Shown piece after piece: positions 1 to 13,395 of a DNA stretch of 64,000 nt. Each line of letters starts with the position of its first letter. Within the stretch, counting starts at the first letter, position 1. This DNA is from Prosapia bicincta (lineage: Eukaryota > Arthropoda > Insecta > Hemiptera > Cercopidae): NCBI GenBank assembly GCA_036971475.1, contig JBAIZL010000376.1, positions 9,327,501-9,391,500 of the forward strand. Direction: 5' to 3'. A program made the translations under genes and the position numbers. The notes under the pieces are model-generated. The model was not told the DNA's origin, made no database searches, and saw only the letters and a program-made list of their open reading frames with translations.

Positions 1-640
1 TATATAAGCTACCCTGGCCTTAATGTTTTCCTATTCGGATAGATCATTCTGCCCTTTCGTACCCTTCAACTAATTCCAGCTATCCTTGTTATGATTTTCT
101 TACAAGGGGGTGTAATGGGTGTGAGGCCTTTATTACATTAAACCTCTTTATGACTTCAAAATATAAGAGTTTTATGTTCATCCTGAATTCACAGTCCTTT
201 CCAATTCTTTATAGTCCTTAGTAGTCGCACTAGCTTTAAAACTACAACAGAAATATAGTACAAATTTCGTTATACCTTATTAGAACCTTTCGATCTCCCT
301 TCAAAATTATCTACGATGGAAGATACCACCACTAGCCTCCTGGTACCAGCCTTCTGCTGGTTAAAATATTTTAAAATACTTAGCTTTATAAATTAATCTA
401 ATCTAAGCATTTCTTAAGTGAACGTTCCAAAGTTGAGAGTTTGTCATAGATCAGTGTAAAACGGGTATAAACTATACTTGCAGTTTTACTTCATTCATAA
501 ATAGAAATATTTGATCTATGTTTAACAAACAATACACAATTCCTTCTCTTAAATTTTTAATGAAAGTCACCAACTGCCAAGTTTTCTAAGCGCAAAGCAA
601 CCATTTTTTATTATTTATTATTAAAACTCGGAGGGACCTT
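1..640. other. Unassigned AT-rich intergenic DNA
   Basis: No open frame of note, no tandem array and no inverted repeat was seen here. The only neighbour is the degraded non-LTR retrotransposon tail that starts just to the right. Confidence 0.5.
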
Positions 641-679
641 ATCGGTGTAGAGCACTTAGCTACACCCTTTGTACTCTCT

Positions 680-1190
680 TCCCATCCCTACCACTGGATT
701 AGCCTAGTGGATGGCTACCTCTTTGCAGAATCCAAGTACCCACCTGATGCTAAATTTTCTGATATCCTCTGGTGTACATACCTGCCAACCAAACCACTTT
801 CTCATTCACAGAGCACGTGGATTGGGTTTCCTCTAGGTTCTCGTCGCATCTCTTGCACACAGGGGACCTAAATCTTCCAATTTTCTATTGGAACCCCCTC
901 AGATTCCCATGGCCTGTGATCAGCTCTACAATAACTCTGAGTTGAAATCTACTTAAAAAGAGTAGTTCTTTGCTCCACAAGTCTCCCGAGTATCCCCACA
1001 GTCCCTTGGATTTGTTGCACTCCAAAGTAGCATTCCATTCTTCCCTGTATAACTTGTCTATATGTGCCGTGATCCTCTTGCGCCCCTCCTGAGGAGCCAT
1101 GCCTATTGCCCTCAACAACGGTCCTTGAGTTATACACCCTTGTTTTGCTAAGGCGCCCGCTCTCTCATTACCTATCTAAAATGTCCTGGA
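680..1190 (-). pseudogene. Degraded non-LTR retrotransposon ORF2 tail (RNase H end plus zinc-knuckle region)
   Basis: Read on the minus strand, an open stretch begins with GNERAGALAKQG (near 1175-1140), which matches the GNERADxLAK signature at the end of retrotransposon RNase H domains. It continues through LSRFQLRVIVELITGHGNL (about 955-900), the usual linker in Jockey/R1-type ORF2 proteins. It then meets an in-frame stop near 886. After the stop the same frame gives SPVCKRCDENLEETQ (near 865-825), the first half of the C-terminal zinc-knuckle. The second Cys/His pair is lost to a small frame change, and PEDIRKFSIRWVLGF follows. The reverse transcriptase and endonuclease are absent, so this is a 5'-truncated, dead copy. 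RNase H in these elements removes the RNA strand during target-primed reverse transcription. Clade is inferred from the motif pattern only. Confidence 0.85.
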
Positions 1191-1229
1191 ATATCCAGGG
1201 CCAAGCAACCATAGTTTTATGCTATTTTA

Positions 1230-1730
1230 CTGTATACAAAATAAAAATTTATTGATGACCCGGCGCAAAGGTTAGGTATTAACGGGTGGTTAAAACCAGA
1301 GTGAGCCATCTCCGCAATGGTCTAATGTTGGTTATTAAGTTTTGAGTAATAAATGCAATAAATTAACACTTATTTTTTAAAAAATTTTTTTTACCCGGGT
1401 CTGAGGCCCCAAAACCCGCCCAGCCCTCGTGGCAGCCAACCTCTAGCGAGCTACCTCCGTCTCACATGCGCATGCGGTTAGTATCCCTACCGCGAGTGAA
1501 GGAAACGGGATTGATTGCCCATGTACCAAGCTCATAAGCTCTTTCCATGGATAATTAGGAGATAGTGAAATGAAACAGTACGGAAAGTGTCGCGCTAAGA
1601 GCGGGATGAAAAAACCTGGCAAGAAAGAAACCCTGCCAGGAAAAATCCCGCGACAGATTATGCAGGAACCCTGGGGGCTTGGATCACCTTATGCTAAGGA
1701 ATAAGGAGAGGTACTACCTTGCAAATATGA
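1230..1730. repeat. GC-richer dispersed repeat block
   Basis: This block is clearly richer in G+C than its surroundings. The part at about 1555-1725 has an inverted, diverged relative at 33085-33245: both share GTGAAATGAAACAGT, GGGATGAAA, ACCTGGC and a GCAGGAA stretch in the same order. It is therefore a dispersed repeat, possibly the 3' part of a non-LTR element, since the second copy ends in a (TG)n run. No coding signature was recognised. Confidence 0.6.
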
Positions 1731-3011
1731 ATCTATGGCAGGAATGACATGCACATCTTCTTTTGCTGCCTACTCGAAAATGAAAAGGCATCCAATCAAA
1801 TTAGTACTTCCGTTGGGGCTAAGCTGCGGCCCTGGAGATGTGCCCCTGCGTCACCTGGAACATAACTGTGAAGCAAAATTTATTAGTATGTATATTTTAT
1901 TTTGGTGGTATGGTGTGAGCTAGGCGGTCAGTAAGGACAGCGGTCGTCTGTGTGTGTCGTGGGTGGGGTCATATCTACCCAATTAACACTTACAGTTCAA
2001 TAAGTTCCAGTGCTGCTATCTATAAAAAAGTAACATGACTACAATTAGACTACTCTGACAGTAAAAATGACACATTGCCACACCTATTTCTGCCCTCAAC
2101 TAAATTTCTTAAAAAAATGAAGGTTGATATTTTATCTTGACTAACCTGAGGAGTTCTCTGGCTCTAACCTCACTTATAACTCGCATTTAAATCAGTTTTG
2201 TACCAAAAACCCTTCTGCAAACTTGTCCAACTTTCCAAAGTCTACCGTTTTATTTAGAATGCCGCTATTTGAAGGCAGTGGCAACTAAATATAAACCGAA
2301 CAAAAAGCGACGACTATGTCTCCATCACAAGAGAGCAAGAGCAAGGGTCGTTGCACTTTGAAGATGAACCGCAAAAAGATGTCAAAGACGAATATTTGGA
2401 AACATATGACAGCACGCTCCCGGCCAATGTAAACACGGTGAAACACTGAGAACATTCACTGCAAACTTAGAACACGTTGCATACATAGTGGTAAACTATT
2501 CTGTCTGTTTCGGTTATCTTGAAATACACTGTTCACCTGCAGTGAAAATGCCTCCAGGATTTTAATCACTGCTAAATTAATGAATTTTATCGTTCAATAT
2601 TGTTGGCAAAACTTTTATATTTCAACAAATAATGTCTTGATGGACTTGTAATTTAAATGAATTTACGAAACAATTACGCCCTGTTTCCATCCCAGTAAGC
2701 GATCTTCTTCATTGTCTAGGTTTGAAGCGTTTAGGAGGCGTTTTTATTATAGGGGAGAACGGTTTTGAAGGTAGGTTTTCTATAAAGTAATCAAAAATGT
2801 TTATTTTGTGTACTAGATTTTTCCTCATTGAATATAATTTTTATTCTTCTTCTTATTATTATCTTGTATTTTTGTGTATTGTAATTTAATATAGTTCTAA
2901 TCTGTTGAGAAGTTAAATATCTATTTCTTATTTAATAATTATAGAATAATATGTAGTACTATATTATATTATAGTACATTTATAAAATACATTTTCTTGT
3001 TTAATAATTTA
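1731..3011. other. Unassigned intergenic DNA with one possible exon-like open frame
   Basis: Mostly AT-rich sequence. The frame 1735-1923 starts with ATG but has no recognisable domain. The acidic open frame at 2273-2449 is listed separately. Nothing else was recognised. Confidence 0.4.
2273..2449 (+). other. Possible exon-like open frame (59 codons including stop)
   Basis: A frame without a start codon runs from 2273, just after a TGA, to a TGA at 2447-2449. A CAG at 2276-2278 could serve as a splice acceptor, although the upstream pyrimidine tract is poor. The product would be acidic and charged, with stretches such as SDDYVSITREQEQ and EDEPQKDVKDEYLETYD, unlike the hydrophobic or poly-IY frames produced elsewhere by AT-rich DNA. 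I recognise no domain. It could be a terminal exon, a transposon remnant or chance. No splice or expression evidence is available. Confidence 0.2.
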
Positions 3012-3164
3012 AAACAACATAGGTTATTCAAATACAAGAATATTATTAATTTATATTCAAAGCTTTTCGTTGGTAAATAGTACCAACATCATCAAGAATG
3101 AAAATTACAATCAAACATTCTTGTATGTGAATAACAAATGTTGTTTTAATATATATATATATAC
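3012..3164 (-). mobile_element. Foldback PLE-like terminal element, family A, next to (TA)n
   Basis: The outer arms at 3012-3045 and 3114-3150 are inverted copies of each other (AACAACATAGGTTATTC on the left, GTGAATAAC and ATGTTGTTTT on the right). The centre carries a hammerhead-like motif on the minus strand. A short (TA)n run lies at 3149-3164. Related copies are near 35.7, 43.4, 49.3 and 49.6 kb. Confidence 0.6.
3055..3099 (-). ncRNA. Hammerhead-ribozyme-like motif, family A, one core base changed
   Basis: On the minus strand helix I is AUUC (rc of 3096-3099) with GAAU (rc of 3055-3058). The core is UUGAUGA (rc of 3089-3095), so the invariant C3 is replaced by U. One extra U follows, then helix II GUUGG/CCAAC (rc of 83-87 and 69-73 in the 3000s) with a 9-nt loop, then GAA, then the self-complementary AAGCUU and the cleavage U. 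Loss of C3 should abolish or strongly reduce cleavage. Confidence 0.55.
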
Positions 3165-5245
3165 ATGTTTGTTTATGTGTATGGATATTTATTTATTGCT
3201 AAATACTATTTATATTCATTTATAGTTTTTTTATTTTCGTTATTTATTAAATTGTATTGTTATAAATTAAATAATGGAAACATTTATTTATTGTTATATT
3301 GTTTATTTTTATTATATTCTTATTTATTGTAATTATTGTTGCATATTTTTTTACGTGTTAGTACTATTTACTTATTGTTGTTTGTGTGTTGTTATATATT
3401 TGTTGTTTGTTGCTTTGTAATTTTAATTGACTTAAAATTCAATGTCTTAAACATAACCTTTGATTGTTGATGATAAACAAAATAGGATTTTCTCCGGCGA
3501 AAAAACAAGTCTGCTATTTAATAGTCAACATTACAAAAAAAAACATTCAGGTTTACTTTAACCAGCAGCTGTATTGACGACACTTCCGCCCATTCCTACG
3601 CTTTAGGGAGACGATTGTGTTTTGTAAAGTCATGGCAACTACTGAAGACCCAAAGTACAATAGAGAAATCCAATTTATAAAATCTAAGGTGTGGTGTTAA
3701 ACCCATCCTATGGCTACTGATATGAGCATAGTATACGAGAGGCAAGATTCTATTCATACTTCGAGATAAGACTCGTTTTAAACTTAGGTTCAGATTTATC
3801 CTCTGCGTCCAGTAGAGTCCATAATAGCTTTATTGGGCTCTTAGAACACGGAATATAACTTTAACACTCAGTATGTAAAAAAAATCTAATCGTCAACAAA
3901 TCTCCAAAAAATCCTAACATCAAGATATATGTCTAAACCAAAAAAAGGTTCCGCTCAACACTCAATTTTAGGTCTCGTAATGCCCTTCCCACAGGGAAGA
4001 AGGAAGAAATCTTGGAACGTTCTTGGATACCCATGTAAAGTGGATACAGATTACAATAGTGCGAGCAAAAACAAGACAATATTTTTTAAATGTACGTTTT
4101 AAATCTTCATAGAACCACTAATACTCATGCTAGTCGTGAAAACAAAATTTACTAATAAATAAAGTAAGTTACTTTTCAAAAAATGGAAAACGTTAACCGG
4201 ACTATTTCAATCAATGTAAACTACATCCGACCTTATTGTTTATTCGTTTTTCGAAAAAAATGTTTAATAAAAATTAATCACAAGCCACCTTTAATAGCAA
4301 ACATAGTTTGAAATTTGTTTTTCAATTCCTTCTATTAGCTTACACTCTCCTGATAGATATCTTGTAAAAATTTTAAATCGCTAATCAAATACGTTTGCAT
4401 TTATCCAATGAAGTTCAAATACATTTCTCCTAACGCGCACTTGACGATAATTGATATTATTACAGTTTTTCAAATATTTATTCAATAATTAAATTATAAA
4501 AAATTAACAATTTTTTCTATTTTGTCACAATATTATTATCCTGACATATGCATATACATATGTATATTAATTGTAATTATAAAATAAAAAGAAACTAGAA
4601 TAAATGTTTTTTTGTTGAAAATTATTTAAATAGGAATTGGCTTAAATTTTATTTTTCATATTAGGTCTTATTGTTTATTTAGGGTATGGGAAGTGTACAA
4701 AGCAAACCTGATACCTATGTTGTAGTGTTTTAGATAGATTGAATTTGTTTTATATTTTCTTGAATATATTTACCGTTACTATACGCAAATAGCAGGGAGA
4801 AACCTCTATTCGCCCTTCTTGTAGATGTCCTGCAAAAACTGTGCTATAATTTCCCCCTATTATCAGTATTATCCCCCTACTATTTCTTCAGCAGAAATTA
4901 TACTACCTAATTCCTCTATCCTTCCTTATTCTTTCTTTTACAGGTCATGTAACAGTTACACTCGACTTGTGACCTCTATAAGAGTAACACCAATTTCACT
5001 TTAAGAGCACAACCCTGTACACGTATTATTCCCCTTTGAGTGTTCAATTTTCTACCTTACAATCCAACCAATATTAACAGCTCCAGTTTCTTCCAAACTT
5101 GTTGATATTTCAGTGATGATATGGCCGCAACATTTCCGTCTTCAAACTTTCTTAACATCATACTAATTATTCTGATCAAAAAGTCATACTCAATTTAAAA
5201 AAAGTAATTCTGTACAAATATTCTTTGAGCTTAGCTTGTGAGGTT
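3165..5245. other. Unassigned AT-rich intergenic DNA
   Basis: Long AT-rich sequence with many short poly-A and poly-T runs. No protein motif, tandem array or long inverted repeat was recognised. Confidence 0.45.
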
Positions 5246-5475
5246 ATGTTAAAAACAAATAAAAACATACACAAAACTCGCAAATTATTCATTTGTTTAC
5301 TCATACGCGTTTCAATGATAAAGTTGTCATCATCAATGAGTGTTACTACTATAAACTCAGTTGTAAGTTAGAGTTTGTAGTAGTAACACTCATTGATGAT
5401 GATGACTTTGTCATTGAAACGCGTATAAGTAAAGAAATGAATAATTTGGGAGTTTTGTGTATGTTTTTATTTGTT
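5246..5475. mobile_element. Long inverted repeat (foldback) with two hammerhead-like motifs
   Basis: Two arms of roughly 110 bp are inverted copies: 5246-5360 and 5366-5475, separated by a few bases. Arms begin with AAAAACAAATAAAAACATAC and carry ACGCGTTTCAATGA near the centre. Each arm contains the 3' half of a hammerhead motif (GAAACGCGUA) with a CAUUGAUGA core. RNA from either strand would fold into a long hairpin holding one ribozyme-like motif in sense orientation. Confidence 0.8.
5388..5430 (+). ncRNA. Hammerhead-ribozyme-like motif with ACGCGU helix III
   Basis: Helix I is ACUCA (5388-5392) with UAAGU (5426-5430), giving four pairs and one A-C mismatch. The core is UUGAUGA (5393-5399) with C3 changed to U. 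An extra U (5400) is followed by a perfect helix II, GAUGAC (5401-5406) with GUCAUU (5410-5415) across a UUU loop. GAA (5416-5418), the palindrome ACGCGU (5419-5424) and A5425 as cleavage-site nucleotide complete it. The opposite arm of the foldback keeps helix I perfect (ACUCA/UGAGU) but has a broken helix II. Confidence 0.6.
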
Positions 5476-5559
5476 TTTTACAGTAATTCTGACCTACTTA
5501 AGAGCCCCCTTGATCGGAGCGCTATCTGCACTCATCCTACATACAACACATTTTTTAAT

Positions 5560-5720
5560 GACTTCCCCTCGACTATCAGTTCCGCTTCCGGAAAGCCAAG
5601 TAGCAAATATGGCGTCCGGATATTTTATTTTTTAAATTTAATATCTGCAAGCGGAATATCTTGCAACTTATCGATAGTTGGTACCGGCCGGCACTGCGTT
5701 GTGGGAATGTGAGGAAGTTT
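5560..5720. promoter_or_regulatory. Cluster of housekeeping-promoter-like motifs
   Basis: Within about 130 bp lie an ETS-like CTTCCGGAAAG (about 5585-5595), a YY1-like AAATATGGCG (5605-5614), a DRE-like TATCGATA (5669-5676) and, on the minus strand, a ZNF143/Staf-like TTCCCACAACGCAGTGC (about 5692-5708). The block is richer in G+C than its neighbours. Such motifs mark many insect or animal housekeeping promoters, but no transcript or coding exon is visible nearby, so activity is inference. Confidence 0.25.
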
Positions 5721-6128
5721 TGCTATCTCCATCCGCGGCACGTCTAGACAAAGTAGGCGGAAGCACTGTTCTAGCTTCCTGCAAACTGTAAATTATTGGC
5801 ACGTACATACTTTACGACCTTCACAAAGAATGTTTTTGTATAAATTATATAGATTTAATTGAATAGGAAACGGTAGATCTGAAAGGAAATCAGAAAAGCA
5901 AACCTTCTTGTTTGTTTGTATTAAAATAGTTTTTGTATATGTAACCTCCCGTTACGTACCCGAAATAAATTTAAATAATTTAATTAGTCAAGATCAATTT
6001 GATTAAGACTTCCGTACTTACCGAGACAACTATTTCTTGAAACATTTACTGTCCTTCATAAGGTGACACAGGCGGTTTGTACCGTCTGCCTACTTTATTT
6101 TCCTTTTCACTAAAAGGTTAGACATAGT
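5721..6128. other. Unassigned intergenic DNA
   Basis: No repeat or coding signature was recognised between the motif cluster and the MITE to the right. Confidence 0.4.
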
Positions 6129-6490
6129 TATAGCTGGTCACACGTAAGGTGGCGTGCGACCTCGAAGGGCGAACATAGTCGGGTTGAAGGGCAGAGGAAG
6201 CAAAAGACCGTTCCTAAGACACCATAATACGAGATATAGTATTTATATTACAATCATGTAAATTGACAAGGCTGAATTATTTATTATTTTATTAGTCATA
6301 TTAATCATATCATTTATATGAAGGTTGGAAAAAATTTACTTGAATCAGTTTTCCAAACGACCGCAGCGCCTGCAATTTCTTAGGGATGGCCAATGATGCA
6401 ACACGCACTACAAAATCAATGTTTTTTAATAGGGTTTATACAGGTTTTCTATCGGTCGGTGGCGAGCCAGCTTATGTTTGAGCAGTTATA
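6129..6490 (+). mobile_element. Non-autonomous TIR element (MITE), copy 1
   Basis: The left end TATAGCTGGTCACACGTAAG and the right end, read in reverse complement, TATAACTGCTCAAACATAAG, form imperfect terminal inverted repeats. A second copy in the opposite orientation lies at 34056-34416 with the same termini and homologous interior (shared GAGCAAAAGACC-like and ACGCACTACAAAA stretches). Length is about 362 bp and there is no coding capacity. The TATA at both edges suggests a TA target site as in Tc1/mariner-type elements, but the superfamily is not proven. Confidence 0.75.
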
Positions 6491-8394
6491 TGTTACTAAA
6501 AGACTTTTCTACAATTAAACAAAGGATTTAATCTCACAAAAACATATAGTAAAATAATTTAAAAACTCGTTACAGGTGTTATTTTGAAAATGGCAAAATG
6601 TTTGTATGATTCAACTCAAAAGAAATTATTGCCGTGTATGTGTTTAGTGATATAATTAATTTAATTGAAAGCAAAATTTATAATATAGAAAATAAGGTTT
6701 GATTTAAATTATTCATTACATACCTTCAACAATTTTCACACTAGCGACACTGTACAAGAGCTACTCGCTAATGTCCGTCATTAAAACTTTAGTACAACTT
6801 TAATATTATCTCTTGTATTCGCAATATTCTTTGGATTTACATTTGAATTTCAAACTGAAAATTATTTAACAACTTTTCGTGAAACTAATATTTTTACTCA
6901 TAATGATTCTGTCGGGTATTGAAATCTGCCAAAAACAAATTTTGTAATTTTTGTCCCCATGCTGGTTTTGTTCTACATTATATCAGAGGTTCGAAAGTTA
7001 AGACTTGCCAAGGTGACTTGCAAGCTCTATACCCCCAATCCATTCTTACTACGTGACGGATTCCTATTGGGTTGCATCGTACCTTTCTGCAGAATTTTTA
7101 AGTACAACAAAGAGTTATGTGTTCTTTTACAAGTTCTAAAACGAAAATTATCTTTTATATTCAGGCCGATTCTATATTTTGTATAAACAAAAATACAAAG
7201 TAACATACTTTGGAATTTGTAGCAGCCTATGTCACATTTGTTATGTAAAAATAATGTTTATGAAAACGTCCATATCCCATGTGATGAAAATGTAATCGAT
7301 GAAAACGTTGATACCCCAATGTGACGAAATTGTGTTCGATGAAAATGTTGATAATTTTTACACCAATGTATTTTACTGCTCATCTACTGTAAAAACTGTC
7401 ATATTGGGAAACGTAATAAAGTTCATAAAACAGTATTTTCATCGAGTTCATTTTTCACAACGAACTCATAGATTTTACAAGTGCAATATCGTTTAACCGT
7501 TATTAAACGTTTTCTTTTCTTATGCTTATGACAGAGTAAGGCGTAAGACCTCGCGTTACTTAACGGGAGCTCGGTATGTATCCGAAGGGGGAAGGATAAG
7601 TGGGTACTATGTTAATACTGCGTGTTTATCATACAACAATAAAAGGTTTAGACATGTTTAGTATGTTAATGGAATATTGAAGGATTTAAATTAATTTATA
7701 ATTCTAGTTTTTGATGAACCAGATGTCTAATGATGATTTATTTTTACAGCTTATGTTGCTGACATATGTTGGGAATTTTGTTGACACATTTATATTACTA
7801 GTTTTATACCTCTTATTATCATGGACTATCACGTTCTATAGTGTTTTTTTAATAATTAAATTAGATTATTTTTGTTGTTGTTTTGTTGATTTATTAGTAT
7901 TAATAACTTAAACGCACATTGTAATGTTTTTTATTTTACATTAATTTTGTATGTGAATTCTTTTATAGGTAAATGTGAATGTTTTTATATTGAAAAAAAT
8001 ATGTTTACTCATTTTTGCAACTTGTTTCTAATTTCAGCTTTATAGTAAAACGGTTTAGCATTTTGTTTCTAGCATTTTGTAAATTAGTTTCTAGTTCCTC
8101 GAAGGTTTTATCTGGATAGAAATAACTTCTATTTGAAAATTTCAAAAGCGTATTGAAGATGAGACAAGCTGGGCATACTTGTGAACTTGGCGGCTCCAGA
8201 TGGCGACCAGTTCCCTCAACCGTGGCCAATTGTACAAACACACCCTCCCTTAACAGCCCTTAATATTGATCATTCATGACTATCAATTTTAATTCTATCT
8301 CATGTGTGAAAAATAAAGACCCTTGTCTGTCGCCAGGTCCCTTTAAGTAGGATGATGATTGACTATGTGTGTTTATTCTCTAATCCATTTTCAA
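6491..8394. other. Unassigned AT-rich intergenic DNA
   Basis: Nothing recognisable apart from short GATGAAAA-type direct repeats near 7260-7360. Open frames such as 6959-7186 carry no recognisable domain. Confidence 0.45.
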
Positions 8395-8502
8395 AAAAAA
8401 AAAAAAAACGCAAATACATTTTCCAATAAGTATACTTTAAAATGGGGTAAAATGCATTACACACACAAACACACACACACACACGTGTGTGTGTGTGTGT
8501 TT
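8395..8502. repeat. Poly-A run and palindromic (AC)n(GT)n
   Basis: A poly-A tract near 8393-8409 is followed at about 8461-8502 by an (AC)n run that switches to (GT)n at ACGTGT. The switch makes a perfect inverted repeat able to form a hairpin or cruciform. Confidence 0.9.
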
Positions 8503-11415
8503 TTGTGTATTAAAAATAAAACGTATGTGCAAATGTAGCTGGTAAGGAATAACCATTGTGTGAATTTACTTTGCGAGGCAATTTAGCGTAAATAACAAAA
8601 CTATTGTAAATCTAAAGGCTATGGTCACTGTATGTCGTTATTTTTTAAAAAAATAAATAAAACCATTGCAATACATATAAATATTTAAAATGGGAACTCA
8701 AACAATTAGCTAACGTACAGGTAAATTAATAAGGGTGTAACATGCTACATAACTTTTGGCTACAATTCAGTATGTTGCATAAATATCCGTTGTTTAATTA
8801 ATATAAAATCGGCCTCGTTTAAAAAAAATTTGTGTGTGTAAAAATATTTTATGACTATGCTAGTCAAAATGACGGCATGTTAAAAAAATACGTGAATCAA
8901 TGAAAAGTTTTTCTGGATATACAAGGGGAGGATATTTCGAATCTTGTGTACGTTACTGTGGAAAATTGAGTTTTGCTCATTCTCTCACGACGGAGGATAG
9001 CATGGGCTTGTAGTCGTTAAAATTTGTATTAAAGTTTTAATAATATAATTTTCAAAATTTACTACCAATGGATAAATATTTTTTTGTGGCTTTGTAACGA
9101 TTAGTTAATTATTTTCAAAATTTAAATATGTTATAAACGTGAGCCCGTGTAAATTGTTTAATGTCCTAACAAAGCCATGTAAGTTTAAGTGATTTTCCAA
9201 GGTATCTTTTTAAATTTAGCTTTTCGATATTTTTCAATTCAATCAAATCAGTAAATAAAGGATACCAGCGTACATTAACCTAGCTTTGTTTCAAAACATT
9301 TGTAAAGGAGATAAACTTTTGTATTTTAAATTATGAAGCTAAATTGTAAAAAGCAAATAAATTGTATTTAAAATTTAATATTTTGACACTTTTAATTGTT
9401 AAAAAATTTTTTTTTTTTTTTTTGTAAACAAAAACGACAATTTTAATGTTACCTTTTTTTAGGCTAAGAGAAAGCTCCGATAGCCGGAGAGGGGGGCCTA
9501 ACCCTGGAAGTCTGAGGTAGAGTACGAAGATGATGGAACTAAAAAGATAATGAAGAAGTTCTTCCGTCATCTTAGAAACAAAGTGAACCACGCCGGACCA
9601 AAGCCAATGCACGAGAACGATGAAGATCGACCAAGCTACTTCAAATTCGACTTATGTACAAATTAAAAGAAAATTTTAAAAATTAAACTCTTAAAGCCAA
9701 CAAAGTAAATTCAGAAACGGGATATTAAAAAATGTTATGAAACAGAAGCCAAAACCCAGTAGCCTCACGCCTAGAGATAAATTCAATTAAATATATGCTG
9801 TTCATTAAGTTAATATTAGACTTGAAACTAAACTGTTTAATTTTAGAGAGATTCTTCTCTGTTGTTTAACCGATGAGGTTTATTTAGCTAGATAGAAATT
9901 CATTAAATTTTATTATAAGAACTTGTAAATTGTTAGTAATTTCTTTAATATCATTAGAACGTAATTAAAACAGCATTATGTGATTTTTTGGTAAGTCCAG
10001 AAATTCTATAAATCTTTCACTAAATTGAATCTGTTCAAAATAAAGATTTGGCTCCCAATAATAAATCTATTCATTTATAAATTCGGTAAATGGTTAATAA
10101 CATAGGAAGAGTTAATTCTAATTTTACTCAAAATTTTTAAAATAACCTTATTTCTTAACATCACAAAATCAGTGGTTTGTTGAGTTGGCTCCATTAGCAT
10201 GAGCAACTACCGTTATGTTATAATATACATAAACAACAGTCAGATCTTATTGCATGTGAAACATACAACCAAAGGGGAAGAAAAATCCAAACGGTGAACA
10301 AAATGAAGAAAGAAAGAAGATAGAACATTAAAAACTTTGAAGGGACTGTTGGAACCTGTTAAAAGGTTAAGTTATGCCTTTTGATACATTCGAACCATAT
10401 TTTTACAGCCTCGATGGTGGGAAGCCCCTAATTTTCCCTTACGAATTTTACCTTTGGAGTTGTGGTTGGAAGAGGAGGTTTATAATGCAGTACTGCCTGT
10501 GGAAGAAATATCGGTACGTCATTAACGCCTTCATGTCATCCAGTTAAAACAAATAAATCTAACCTGAAAAAAACGAACTTTGAGATAAAGAAAAAAAGGT
10601 TTTAACTTCAATTGTAAATTAATTCTGTCTTTTATACCAGTATTTCAATTCAAAACCATCTTCTTTGCTTATTTTATAAATACATTATGCTACTTTTTCT
10701 TTGTCTTTTAACAATTTTAAAAGAAGTCTTGGCCAAAATAAAAATTTTGAACTTGATTAATGCTCCTTATGAACCAAGAGTTATCAAATCAAGGGTTCCA
10801 CTACGTGTAATTTGTTGGGATTAATTTTAAAGTAAATCGATAATTTGGAACTTACATATCCTTGATTCTCCAATAATCTTATAACTCCCAGGATAACTAA
10901 ATAAAACTAATTTATTTCTAACAAAAAGCAACTTTCCGGAACCGATTTAAACATTATCAATAAAACCAACACCGACCGTGGAGTAGGTTTATATTTCACG
11001 ATTGATCAACTTAAAGCCATACCACAAAGTTTAAACAATTTTTATTAAATAATAATAATATTACGTTTCTGTTCTGGACCTACCGTGAACAGAAAAGGTA
11101 AATGTTCATCATATACTTACAAAGAACCAATTTGTAATTACTGAAGTGTATAAATACATTGTACGGGCATAAACATGTACAAGATTATACAGCAAGAACA
11201 AATGGGCACCCTACTCCCATATTTCATAATAATCTAAGTATCAAAATTGTGTTCCATCGATTCCTTGCACCATGTTTCCTTGACGCTGGCTGTGGAAAGG
11301 ATTATTGGAACAGGGCTTTTGGTGTAGGTCTCTGGATTAAAGGAGGAAAGATTCTAAATTAGAATTTTATTGTACTGAGTACAAAAGAATAGGTCAAGAA
11401 TGTATGGGTTACGAA
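8503..11415. other. Unassigned AT-rich intergenic DNA
   Basis: A poly-T run lies at about 9405-9423. Next to it, 9465-9500 contains a small CTCCGATAGCCGGAG hairpin in a GC-richer patch that could be the 3' end of a minus-strand retroposon, but no motif supports this. The remainder shows nothing recognisable. Confidence 0.4.
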
Positions 11416-13174
<1,759 letters not shown>

Positions 13175-13395
13175 GGTAGAGGCTTCGCTTCCTAAAAGGA
13201 GCGATTGTTTCGAAACGCGTCAGCAAGTAAGCCTTACGTATTTACTTAGTTAAGACTAGAGGGTCTGCTTCGTAAGAGGAACGATTGTTTTTAAAAGCTT
13301 CAGCAAATAAGCCCTCACGTATTCATTTGGTTAAGTATTATTTAATTATAGTTTAATCAGTGAATTCATGATGATTACAACAAGCCACTTTAAAT
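13175..13395 (+). mobile_element. PLE terminal repeat, family B, partial tandem dimer
   Basis: Two head-to-tail pieces share GCTTCG, GGAGCGATTGTTT or GGAACGATTGTTT, a GAAACGCGTCAGC-type or AAAAGCTTCAGC-type motif and CAAGTAAGCC or CAAATAAGCC. Only the second continues to the family end (TTTAATCAGTGAATTC, then CAAGCCACTTT). Other copies of the family are at 16.5, 26.4, 29.8-30.4, 60.8 and 62.2 kb. The copy at 30.25 kb follows a GIY-YIG remnant, which identifies the family as Penelope-like. In the second unit GAAACGCGTC has decayed to AAAAGCTTC. Confidence 0.7.

Noticed and set aside
5293..5712. 139-codon frame beginning in the foldback
   Set aside because: Much of it is the inverted repeat itself read through both arms. 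No domain is recognisable.
9331..9612. 93-codon minus-strand frame beside a poly-T run as a retroposon 3' end
   Set aside because: The poly-A orientation fits a minus-strand retroposon, but no coding or SINE motif was recognised, so only the poly-T is noted.
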